64,000 nt of DNA from Terrimonas ferruginea DSM 30193. GTDB lineage: Bacteria > Bacteroidota > Bacteroidia > Chitinophagales > Chitinophagaceae. Below the pieces are notes generated by a model. That model was given only the letters and a program-made list of their open reading frames with translations, ran no database searches and was not told the DNA's origin. Numbering within the stretch: position 1 is the stretch's first letter; the number at the start of each line of letters is the position of its first letter. A program made the translations under genes and the position numbers. Positions 29,110-40,117 of this stretch are shown one piece after another. The stretch covers positions 412,996-476,995 of the forward strand of contig NZ_KE384399.1 in NCBI RefSeq assembly GCF_000425585.1. Reading direction: 5' to 3'.

Positions 29110-31131
29110 ATGAAAAAGCTGATCGTGGGAATGATGCTGGCGTTGCCGGTTACGACAATGGCGCAGAACAGCCTGGTGAATACACAGGCCAGCCGTTATG
29201 CAAAGCTCACCGGTGTTGGCGTGAATGAAGTGCAATGGACCAAAGGGTTTTGGGCGGAACGTTTCGCCGTTTGCCGCGATTCGATGGTGCCGTTGTTATG
29301 GAAAACTTACAAAGATGCTTCATTGAGTCATTCGTTTAAAAACTTCGAAATAGCTGCAGGGTTGGATACCGGCCGTTTTAAAGGCCCGTCCTTTCATGAC
29401 GGTGATTTTTATAAAACCCTCGAAGCTGTTGCGAGCATGTATGCGCTCACCAAAGACCAGAAACTGGATCGATGGATGGACGATGCTATTACCGTAATCG
29501 GTAAGGCGCAAAAGCCGGATGGATATATTTATACTAAATCTATCATAGAGCAACGCAAAACAGGAGCGGCGAAAATGTTCGATGACAAACTCAGCTTTGA
29601 AGCTTATAACTTCGGACATCTGATGACCGCGGCCTGTGTGCACTACAGGGTAACGGGTAAAAAAACATTATTGGATATTGCGCGGAAGGCAACGGATTTC
29701 CTGATTGGTTTTTATGATTCGGCGTCTCCCGAACAGGCGCGCAACGCGATCTGTCCTTCACATTATATGGGCATCATTGAAATGTACCGTACACTCGGTG
29801 ATCAACGGTATCTGCAACTGGCCCGCAAACTCATTGATATCCGCGGCAAGACGGAAGGAACAGACGACAACTCCGACCGCGCACCTTTCCGCGATATGAA
29901 AAGGGTAGTCGGGCACGCCGTGAGAGCGAATTACCTTTTTGCAGGCGTGGCCGATGTGTATGCCGAAACCGGCGACACTTCACTATTAAACACGCTGGAC
30001 CGTCTATGGGATAATGTGATCAATACAAAAATGTATGTCACGGGCGGCTGCGGCGCGTTGTATGATGGAGTATCGGTGGATGGCACCTCTTACAAACCCG
30101 ATACTGTTCAGAAAGTGCATCAGGCCTATGGCCGCGATTTTCAATTACCCAATCATAGCGCGCACAACGAAACCTGCGCCAATATTGGCAATGTATTGTG
30201 GAACTGGCGCATGTTGCAGTTAACCGGAGAGGCAAAATATGCCGACATCGTTGAATTGACCTTGTACAACAGTGTGCTGAGTGGTGTAAGCATGGACGGC
30301 GCGAAGTTTTTTTATACCAATCCGCTTTCGGCATCGGCCAACTATCCGTATCATCTGCGTTGGGAAGGAGGCCGTCAGCGTTATATCAAATTATCGAATT
30401 GCTGTCCGCCCAATACCGTGCGTACCGTGGCGGAAGTAAACAATTATCTCTACGGCATCAGCGAAGACGGGCTTTATATTCATTTATATGGTGGAAGTAA
30501 ATTGTCAACGGAACTCCACAATGGTGCGCGTTTCGCACTGGAACAGCAAACCGACTATCCGTGGAATGGTGCCGTGACTATTGTGATCAATGAAGCGCCG
30601 ACGACAGCCGTGCCGGTATACCTGCGCATTCCGGGCTGGTGTAATAAAGCAACGATTAAAATCAATGGGAAACTTGTTGCGGCTAATATCAAAGGCGGAC
30701 AATACCAGAAACTGGCGCAGACCTGGAAAAAAGGAGATCGAATCGAATTGGTCATGGACATGCCGGCAACGTTGATTGAATCAAATCCATTGGTAGAAGA
30801 AACCAATAACCAGGTAGCCGTAAAACGCGGCCCTGTTGTGTATTGCCTCGAATCTGCCGATCTGCCTGCGGGCATTGCGGTGAACGATATCATCATTCCT
30901 TCCAACGGCCGTTTCAAACCGGTGAACAAACAGATTTCTGGCGGACGCTTGAATGCATTGGAAGGGCAGGTATTTCAATTAACTAATAACAACTGGAACA
31001 ATAAACTGTACCGGACACTGAATACATCCACCAAACCGGTTACCGTTCAACTGATCCCTTATTACGCCTGGGCCAACAGAGGCCAGACGGACATGCGGGT
31101 GTGGTTGCCGGTGGTAAGGACAAATCCCTGA
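29110..31131 (+). CDS. Exported beta-L-arabinofuranosidase-like GH127 (DUF1680)
   Basis: A 673-residue protein with signal peptide MKKLIVGMMLALPVTTMAQ. GH127 landmarks are complete: FKGPSFHDGDFYKTLE (about 96), PDGYIYT, YNFGHLMTAACVHY, YVTGGCGA (about 312), HNETCANIGN (about 352-361, zinc-ligand Glu and Cys) and SNCCPPNTVRTVA (about 429, nucleophile Cys and zinc Cys). In the characterised member HypBA1, one Cys of the CC pair is the nucleophile and the other residues hold zinc. Activity on beta-L-arabinofuranosyl side chains, as in pectin RG-II or glycoproteins, is expected. It lies 23 bp after GH78 and 3 bp before the RuBisCO-like gene. Confidence 0.92.
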   Translation: MKKLIVGMMLALPVTTMAQNSLVNTQASRYAKLTGVGVNEVQWTKGFWAERFAVCRDSMVPLLWKTYKDASLSHSFKNFEIAAGLDTGRFKGPSFHDGDFYKTLEAVASMYALTKDQKLDRWMDDAITVIGKAQKPDGYIYTKSIIEQRKTGAAKMFDDKLSFEAYNFGHLMTAACVHYRVTGKKTLLDIARKATDFLIGFYDSASPEQARNAICPSHYMGIIEMYRTLGDQRYLQLARKLIDIRGKTEGTDDNSDRAPFRDMKRVVGHAVRANYLFAGVADVYAETGDTSLLNTLDRLWDNVINTKMYVTGGCGALYDGVSVDGTSYKPDTVQKVHQAYGRDFQLPNHSAHNETCANIGNVLWNWRMLQLTGEAKYADIVELTLYNSVLSGVSMDGAKFFYTNPLSASANYPYHLRWEGGRQRYIKLSNCCPPNTVRTVAEVNNYLYGISEDGLYIHLYGGSKLSTELHNGARFALEQQTDYPWNGAVTIVINEAPTTAVPVYLRIPGWCNKATIKINGKLVAANIKGGQYQKLAQTWKKGDRIELVMDMPATLIESNPLVEETNNQVAVKRGPVVYCLESADLPAGIAVNDIIIPSNGRFKPVNKQISGGRLNALEGQVFQLTNNNWNNKLYRTLNTSTKPVTVQLIPYYAWANRGQTDMRVWLPVVRTNP

Positions 31132-31134
31132 TCA

Positions 31135-32379
31135 ATGGAAAGAATTACTGCTACCTATTATGTGGAAACGCCGCTCGATCCTGAAAAGGCAGCGGCGGTG
31201 CTCGCGGGAGAACAATCTTCCGGAACATTCGTTGCCGTACCCGGCGAAACGGAAGACCTCAAACAACGGTTTGCCGCGCGTGTCGAACATGTGAAGTACA
31301 TAGAGACCGTTAACGTACCCGCCATTCCCGGACTTGATACAGGCTCTTCGCAGTATCATCGGGCAGAACTGCGCGTGTCGTGGAGTTTAGAAAATTTCGG
31401 ATACAACCTGCCCGTAATGATTTCTACATTGCAGGGCAACCTCTATGAGATCAAACAGTTCACCGGTCTTAAATTGATGGACATTGACCTGCCTGAATCC
31501 TATACAACACATTATAAAGGACCGGCCTTCGGTATTCCGGGTTGCCGCGAACTCACCAATGTGTATGGACGTCCGTTGATCGGCACCATCATTAAACCCA
31601 GTGTGGGCCTGACGCCTGCCGATACCGCCGCTATTGTTGAGAAACTGGCCGCCGCCGGAATCGATTTTGTAAAAGACGATGAACTGATGTCTGCTACCGC
31701 CAATTCACGTTTCGACGAACGGGTGGATACGATCATGCAAGTGATCAATCGTCACGCAGACAAAACAGGTAAGAAGATCATGTATGCCTTCAACATTTCC
31801 GGGGAAATAGACGAGATGTTGTATCGCTATGAAAAAATAATCAAGAGCGGAGGTACCTGCGCCATGTTAAGCATCAACAGCGTGGGCGTTTCCGGGGTGA
31901 AGAAAATAACGGACCAGGGCCAGCTTGCCATTCACGGTCACCGGAATGGCTGGGGTATGTTGAACCGCCACCCATTGCTGGGCATTGAATTTCCCGCTTA
32001 CCAGAAAATATGGCGGTTAGCCGGTGTGGATCAACTGCACGTAAATGGTATTCAGAATAAATTCTGGGAAACGGATGATTCGGTTGTACGCTCGATCGCG
32101 TCTTGTCTGACACCATTAGGTAATCAAAAACTGGTGATGCCGGTGGTGTCTTCAGGGCAATGGGGTGGACAAGCTCCCGAAACCTATCGCAGAACAAAAA
32201 CAACGGATTTGTTATACATGGCTGGCGGTGGTATTCTCGCCCATCCGATGGGACCCGCGGCGGGCGTTGTCGCCTTGCACCAGGCCTGGCAGGCGGCAGT
32301 AGATGGTTTGTCGGTGGAAGAAGCCGCCGCGCAATACAAGGAATTTGCTTCATCGGTTGAAAAATTTGGTAAAGCTTGA
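31135..32379 (+). CDS. RuBisCO-like protein, candidate 3-oxo-isoapionate-4-phosphate decarboxylase or transcarboxylase/hydrolase
   Basis: A 414-residue RuBisCO large-chain homologue, cytosolic. The barrel residues used in catalysis are largely kept: K154 in GTIIKPSVG, the carbamylation/metal motif K180-D181-D182-E183 in FVKDDEL, His residues in AIHGHRNG (267-269), K309 in the loop-6 region NGIQNKFW, S339-S340 in VVSSGQWGG and the phosphate-binding GGG at 364-366. No small subunit or phosphoribulokinase is near, so carbon fixation is ruled out. The next gene is a DUF1537 kinase. RuBisCO-like proteins with such kinases are known from D-apionate catabolism (OiaX decarboxylase, OiaT transcarboxylase/hydrolase). 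The choice between those two, or a new reaction, cannot be made here. Confidence 0.88.
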   Translation: MERITATYYVETPLDPEKAAAVLAGEQSSGTFVAVPGETEDLKQRFAARVEHVKYIETVNVPAIPGLDTGSSQYHRAELRVSWSLENFGYNLPVMISTLQGNLYEIKQFTGLKLMDIDLPESYTTHYKGPAFGIPGCRELTNVYGRPLIGTIIKPSVGLTPADTAAIVEKLAAAGIDFVKDDELMSATANSRFDERVDTIMQVINRHADKTGKKIMYAFNISGEIDEMLYRYEKIIKSGGTCAMLSINSVGVSGVKKITDQGQLAIHGHRNGWGMLNRHPLLGIEFPAYQKIWRLAGVDQLHVNGIQNKFWETDDSVVRSIASCLTPLGNQKLVMPVVSSGQWGGQAPETYRRTKTTDLLYMAGGGILAHPMGPAAGVVALHQAWQAAVDGLSVEEAAAQYKEFASSVEKFGKA

Positions 32380-33656
32380 GTAACGTACCCGCATTAAGAC
32401 TGGCCTTTTATGGCGACGACTTCACCGGATCCACGGATGCGCTGGAATTCCTGTGCCGCGCGGGTTTGAAAACACGCCTGTTCCTCGATCCACCAACTCC
32501 GGAGCAATTAAAAAGTTATCCGGATCTGCAGGCATATGGTGTTGCCGGCCTCACACGAAGCATGTCACCCGAAGCGATGGAAGCCACGCTGCATCCGGCA
32601 TTCATGCAAATGAAAGCAACCGGTGCGCGGCATATTCATTATAAAGTTTGTTCTACTTTCGATTCGTCGCCTACCATCGGCAGCATAGGACGCGCTATCG
32701 ATACGGCATCGAAAATATTTCATCAGCCATCTATTCCTTTACTGGTGGCAGCACCCGCGCTGGGACGTTATTGTGTTTTCGGAAATCTTTTTGCGCGCAT
32801 GGGCATTGGCAGTGCAGGTGAAATATACCGCCTCGATCGTCATCCTTCGATGAGCAAACATCCTGTAACGCCCGCGGATGAAAGCGATCTGCATTTGCAT
32901 CTGGCCAAACAAACAAAACTGTCTATTCGTCTACTGTCGATTTTACAATTGGAACAATCGCTCAGCGAAAAGAAAAGTTATCTCCAACAACAATCCGGGG
33001 TTGTATTAATAGATGCGCTTTACACTTCACAATTGTCCGGCGTAGGAGCATTGCTGGATGAATTGGCGAATGACGAACAACTTTTTTCCGTTGGATCTTC
33101 CGGTATTGAAATGGCATTGGGCCAATACTGGCGCGAGACGGGTGCGTTACCGGCATCACCGCAGTGGAACGATCCCGGACCCGCATCGCCGTTGCTGGTA
33201 CTGGCGGGTAGTTGTTCCCCTGTTACGGCTGCGCAAATCAATCGTGCTGAAAAAGCAGGCTTCGCTCTTTTTCATGTAAATGAAAATACCGATGCTGCCT
33301 GTCGCACACTGAACAACGGGCAAAGTGTCATCATTCACACCGGTGGTCATGAAAGAACGAATGCAGAATTAATACCGGCGGAACAAACAGGTACTTCGCT
33401 CGGTCACACAGGACGCGAGCTGGTCGCAAAAACTGCTGTTAAGCGGATAGTTGTTGCGGGTGGTGACACAAGCAGTTATGCTGCCCGTGCCATGGGTATC
33501 CACGCGGTAGAAATGATTGCACCGCTGGTGATGGGAGCGCCGCTTTGCCGCGCCACCGCACCCGGCTCGCCATTGGATGGAAAAGAAGTGAACTTCAAAG
33601 GCGGACAGGTCGGTGATGAAAACTATTTTATCATTTTAGAAAAAGGAAAATTATAA
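32376..33656 (+). CDS. Four-carbon acid sugar kinase family protein, OiaK-like (DUF1537)
   Basis: A 426-residue kinase of normal family length. It starts at TTG: the frame has a TAA two codons upstream and no ATG before the conserved FYGDDFTGSTDALEF motif (about 11-25), so TTG overlapping the previous TGA by 4 bp is the only sensible start. Other motifs are HYKVCSTFDSSPTIGSIG (about 88), APALGRYCVFGNLFAR (about 127), VAGGDTSSYAARAMG (about 362) and the terminal NFKGGQVGDENYF. The GDDFTGSTD form and the RuBisCO-like neighbour point to a 3-oxo-isoapionate kinase (OiaK) or close relative rather than the D-threonate kinase type encoded at 16.4 kb. It would make the phosphorylated substrate of the RuBisCO-like protein. 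Confidence 0.88.
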   Translation: MSNVPALRLAFYGDDFTGSTDALEFLCRAGLKTRLFLDPPTPEQLKSYPDLQAYGVAGLTRSMSPEAMEATLHPAFMQMKATGARHIHYKVCSTFDSSPTIGSIGRAIDTASKIFHQPSIPLLVAAPALGRYCVFGNLFARMGIGSAGEIYRLDRHPSMSKHPVTPADESDLHLHLAKQTKLSIRLLSILQLEQSLSEKKSYLQQQSGVVLIDALYTSQLSGVGALLDELANDEQLFSVGSSGIEMALGQYWRETGALPASPQWNDPGPASPLLVLAGSCSPVTAAQINRAEKAGFALFHVNENTDAACRTLNNGQSVIIHTGGHERTNAELIPAEQTGTSLGHTGRELVAKTAVKRIVVAGGDTSSYAARAMGIHAVEMIAPLVMGAPLCRATAPGSPLDGKEVNFKGGQVGDENYFIILEKGKL

Positions 33657-33658
33657 AC

Positions 33659-34318
33659 ATGCAAAAGAAAACACTGGGACTGATCCATACATCAGCCACA
33701 TTGGTGCCCGTATTCCTGGAACTCTGCACCGCCCATTTGCCCAATGTGAATGTGTTCAATATTGTGGATGACAGCCTGATCAAACAAGTGATCGCCAATG
33801 GTGAATTAACACCCGGCGTTGCCCGTCGTGTGGTGAATCATGTAGGCGCCGCAGAAGCTGCAGGTGCGGATCATATTCTCGTTACCTGTTCTTCCATCGG
33901 TGCCGCCGTGGAGCAGGCCGCCTTGCTGACGGGCGTACCCGTATGGCGTGTAGATCAGCCCATGGCAGACAGAGCCGTGCGTGAAGGAACACGTATCGGT
34001 GTTGTTGCCACCTTGCCAACTACGTTGCAACCGACAAGTGATCTCGTTCGCAGGAGAGCCATAGCTGCAGGCAAAACGATCGAACTGGAGTCCGTGCTTT
34101 GCGAAGGCGCTTTCGAAGCATTGATGGGCGGCGATTCGGCCACACACGATAAAAAAGTGGCAGATGCTTTGACGAGCCTTGCCTCACGTGTTGATGTTAT
34201 TGTACTGGCACAGGCTTCGATGGCGCGCGTCGTGGAAGCCTTAGATCCATCAGTAAAAAAGATTGCTATTCTTTCAAGCCCTGCCATTGCCATCCAACAG
34301 TTAGCTACCGTTCTTTAA
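33659..34318 (+). CDS. Asp/Glu racemase-fold protein with a single conserved catalytic Cys
   Basis: A 219-residue cytosolic protein of the aspartate/glutamate/hydantoin racemase superfamily: LGLIHTSATLVPVF at the start, ILVTCSSIGAAV (Cys77, first catalytic Cys), and RIGVVATLPTTLQPT at about 112. At the place of the second catalytic Cys (usually VLGCT or VLACA) the sequence reads VLAQASMA (182-189), so the two-base racemase mechanism is not possible. Single-Cys members of the fold include arylmalonate decarboxylases, although they keep the other Cys. An isomerase, decarboxylase or hydro-lyase role on a branched acid of the kinase/RuBisCO-like pathway is conceivable. It is 2 bp after the kinase gene and 18 bp before a transporter. 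Confidence 0.75.
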   Translation: MQKKTLGLIHTSATLVPVFLELCTAHLPNVNVFNIVDDSLIKQVIANGELTPGVARRVVNHVGAAEAAGADHILVTCSSIGAAVEQAALLTGVPVWRVDQPMADRAVREGTRIGVVATLPTTLQPTSDLVRRRAIAAGKTIELESVLCEGAFEALMGGDSATHDKKVADALTSLASRVDVIVLAQASMARVVEALDPSVKKIAILSSPAIAIQQLATVL

Positions 34319-34336
34319 TCTGCCAACGATTGCTGT

Positions 34337-35647
34337 ATGAAACAGATCAACCGCTTTTTTATATTTCTTTTACCTGCGGCCGTGCTGGCGCTTGTTATTG
34401 CTGCTGCAACCGGCAATATTGCTCTGGCGAAAGCTTGTGGCTTATTGTCTGCCATCAGTCTTGCCATTGGACTGGGTGCCGTGCCTGCATTAAAAGGGTA
34501 CCGGTATACCGCCTGGATCATTGTAGCAGTGGTTGCCGGTATGTGTTTTCCCGATGCTTTTACACGCTGGGGATCTGTGGACCTGCGCAACAAGTGGTTG
34601 ATATTGGTGATCATCCAGCTGGTGATGTTTGGCATGGGTATACAAATGAGTTTAAGGGATTTCACCGGTCTTGCACAAACCGGTAAAGGCGTGGTGATCG
34701 GATTACTCTGCCATTTTTCCATTATGCCATTGATGGGATTGCTGCTGACAAAAATATTTGACTTTGAGCCGGAGATTGCAGCTGGTATTATCCTGATCGG
34801 TTCCTGTTCCAGCGGATTAGCTTCCAACGTGATGGTTTATCTCGCGCGCGCCAACCTGGTATTGTCCGTGATCGTTACCGCCATGGCTACCATTGCCGCA
34901 CCTTTTCTCACACCTTTGTTGATGAAGTTGCTGGCGGGTACATTGATCGAAGTACACTTCGTGGATATGATGATCGAGATCATCAAGATCGTGATTGTGC
35001 CGATTGGTGCAGCGTTACTCCACGACTACCTGAAAACGGCAACGCCCTATGGTAAAAAAGTAGTCATGGGTATCACGCTGTTTGCGGTGTTGTGGCTGGC
35101 AGTACTGCCGTTGGGACTTTATAATTTTTTAAGAGAAAATATAAGTTCGCCTGAGTTATTGCAGTCATTCGAAATTTTTGCTTTCCTGCTGGGCGCGGTG
35201 ATTGCAGGCGTTTTGTATCATCAACTGGCGCGGCGTTATCCGAAACTCGACAGCCGGATGCCTTATTTTTCGATGTTCGGCATTATTTATTTTACCACGG
35301 TTACCACGGCGGCAGGTCACGAAAACCTGATGCGTGTAGGTTTCCTTTTATTCATCAGTTCCGTCATTCACAACGCCGCCGGTTACTTTTTCGGTTACTG
35401 GCTCAGCCGGTTGTTCCGGCTCGATAAAAATTCTGCCCGTACGGTAGCTTTTGAAGTGGGATTGCAAAATGGCGGCATGGCTTCCGGATTGGCCGGTAGC
35501 ATGGGGAAGCTGGGCACGGTGGGACTTCCCGCAGCTGTATTCAGTCCATGGATGAATATTTCGGGGTCTATCCTGGCCAATTACTGGCGGCGTCATCCGG
35601 TGGACGATGAACCGCAACAAACAGAAGAAACCTCGCAAACTCCATGA
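34337..35647 (+). CDS. Bile acid:sodium symporter (BASS) family transporter
   Basis: A 436-residue inner-membrane protein with about 10-12 hydrophobic helices. The stretch GIQMSLRDFTGLAQTGKGVV and the motif LIGSCSSGLASNVMVYLARAN (about 153-173) are diagnostic of BASS proteins (GxCPGGxxSN-type sodium-binding loop, here GSCSSGLASN). The second repeat appears as EVGLQNGGMASGLAG (about 372), with the E-GxQN pair used in sodium binding. Members carry bile acids, pantoate, pyruvate or other organic anions. It closes the RuBisCO-like/kinase/racemase-fold module and probably imports the acid sugar that module breaks down. A mixed organic-anion role is equally possible. Confidence 0.9.
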   Translation: MKQINRFFIFLLPAAVLALVIAAATGNIALAKACGLLSAISLAIGLGAVPALKGYRYTAWIIVAVVAGMCFPDAFTRWGSVDLRNKWLILVIIQLVMFGMGIQMSLRDFTGLAQTGKGVVIGLLCHFSIMPLMGLLLTKIFDFEPEIAAGIILIGSCSSGLASNVMVYLARANLVLSVIVTAMATIAAPFLTPLLMKLLAGTLIEVHFVDMMIEIIKIVIVPIGAALLHDYLKTATPYGKKVVMGITLFAVLWLAVLPLGLYNFLRENISSPELLQSFEIFAFLLGAVIAGVLYHQLARRYPKLDSRMPYFSMFGIIYFTTVTTAAGHENLMRVGFLLFISSVIHNAAGYFFGYWLSRLFRLDKNSARTVAFEVGLQNGGMASGLAGSMGKLGTVGLPAAVFSPWMNISGSILANYWRRHPVDDEPQQTEETSQTP

Positions 35648-38998
<3,351 letters not shown>

Positions 38999-39002
38999 AC
39001 CT

Positions 39003-40112
39003 ATGCGAAGAATCAGTTTGATCCTGTTTTGTCAGTTGTTGACGATGAGTGCCTGGGCGCAGGGTAAAGAAGTGCCGGCCCACGTAATGGAACAGGTATA
39101 CCAGGAAGTAAAAACGCCTTATAAGTACGGGTTGGTGATCGTGCCCGAAAACAAAGACAGGAAGATTGATTGTCCCAATGTGTACCGGAAAGGGAAGTGG
39201 TGGTACATGACCTACGTGGTATTTGATGGTCGTGGTTACGAAACATGGATGTCGCGCAGCAAAGACCTGCTTGATTGGAAAGTGATGGGCCGCGTACTTT
39301 CATTCTCTGATACTACGCAGTGGGATACGCATCAGAAAGCCGGATACATCGCTTTGCAGCATACCAAATGGGGCGGTGATTATAAATTGCAGCAATATAA
39401 TGGCAGGTATTGGATGTCTTATTTCGGTGGAAAGGATCGTGGTTATGAAGCGGGACCGCTTGCGATCGGCATAGCACACACGACCGGACCGATCGATAAA
39501 GCACAGGAATGGCAGCGCGAACCGGCACCGGTACTCACGGCAAGCGATCCGGATGTACGTTGGTGGGAAAATAAAAAACTGTTCAAGAGTTCCGTTATCT
39601 GGGATAAAAGCAAAACCACCGGCTATCCTTTTGTGATGTATTACAATGCCAATGGCGATACGAGTAACAATACACCGAAGTGGCGCTGGTTCGAGCGCAT
39701 CGGCATGGCCGTGTCCAACGATATGATCACCTGGAAGCGTTATGGCATCGATCCGGTGATGCATCATCGGATCGGCATTACGGGCGACGCCGTTATTCAA
39801 AAGAAGGGCGATCTTTGGATCATGTTTTATTTCGGTGCGTTCTGGGAAGGCCGCAAAGATGCCTTCAACCGGTTTGCCTGCTCCTATGACCTGGTGAACT
39901 GGACAGACTGGAAAGGTGACGACCTGATCAAATCATCAGAGCCGTATGATGAACGCTTTGCACACAAATCGTTTGTCGTAAAACATAAGGGTGTCGTATA
40001 TCATTTTTATTGTGCCGTTAATAACAAGGACCAGCGGGGGATAGCGGTGGCTACCTCAGTTGACAAGGGCAAAAGCCCGCTGCGATTTCCGGTAATCGAG
40101 GCGGCGAAATAA
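39003..40112 (+). CDS. Exported GH43/GH117-like five-bladed propeller glycosidase
   Basis: The ATG of MRRISLILFCQ is chosen: it gives a signal peptide ending AWAQG and a 369-residue protein, whereas the longer frame overlaps beta-galactosidase by 100 bp. The sequence shows five-bladed propeller repeats: KIDCPNVYRKGKWWYMTYV (about 51), ETWMSRSKDLLDW, YNGRYWMSYFGG, YPFVMYYNANGD (about 206), GDAVIQKKGDLWIMFYFG (about 260) and CSYDLVNWTDW. Acidic residues near blades 1, 3 and 4 are consistent with a retaining or inverting clan F/GH117-type site, but I cannot assign the triad. Related propeller families act on L-arabinose, D-galactose or 3,6-anhydro sugars. It lies 4 bp after the galactosidase stop. 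Confidence 0.75.
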   Translation: MRRISLILFCQLLTMSAWAQGKEVPAHVMEQVYQEVKTPYKYGLVIVPENKDRKIDCPNVYRKGKWWYMTYVVFDGRGYETWMSRSKDLLDWKVMGRVLSFSDTTQWDTHQKAGYIALQHTKWGGDYKLQQYNGRYWMSYFGGKDRGYEAGPLAIGIAHTTGPIDKAQEWQREPAPVLTASDPDVRWWENKKLFKSSVIWDKSKTTGYPFVMYYNANGDTSNNTPKWRWFERIGMAVSNDMITWKRYGIDPVMHHRIGITGDAVIQKKGDLWIMFYFGAFWEGRKDAFNRFACSYDLVNWTDWKGDDLIKSSEPYDERFAHKSFVVKHKGVVYHFYCAVNNKDQRGIAVATSVDKGKSPLRFPVIEAAK

Positions 40113-40117
40113 TCAGC

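Noticed and set aside
31135..32379. RuBisCO homologue as evidence of carbon fixation
   Set aside because: No small subunit, phosphoribulokinase or other Calvin-cycle gene is near; the context is sugar-acid catabolism.
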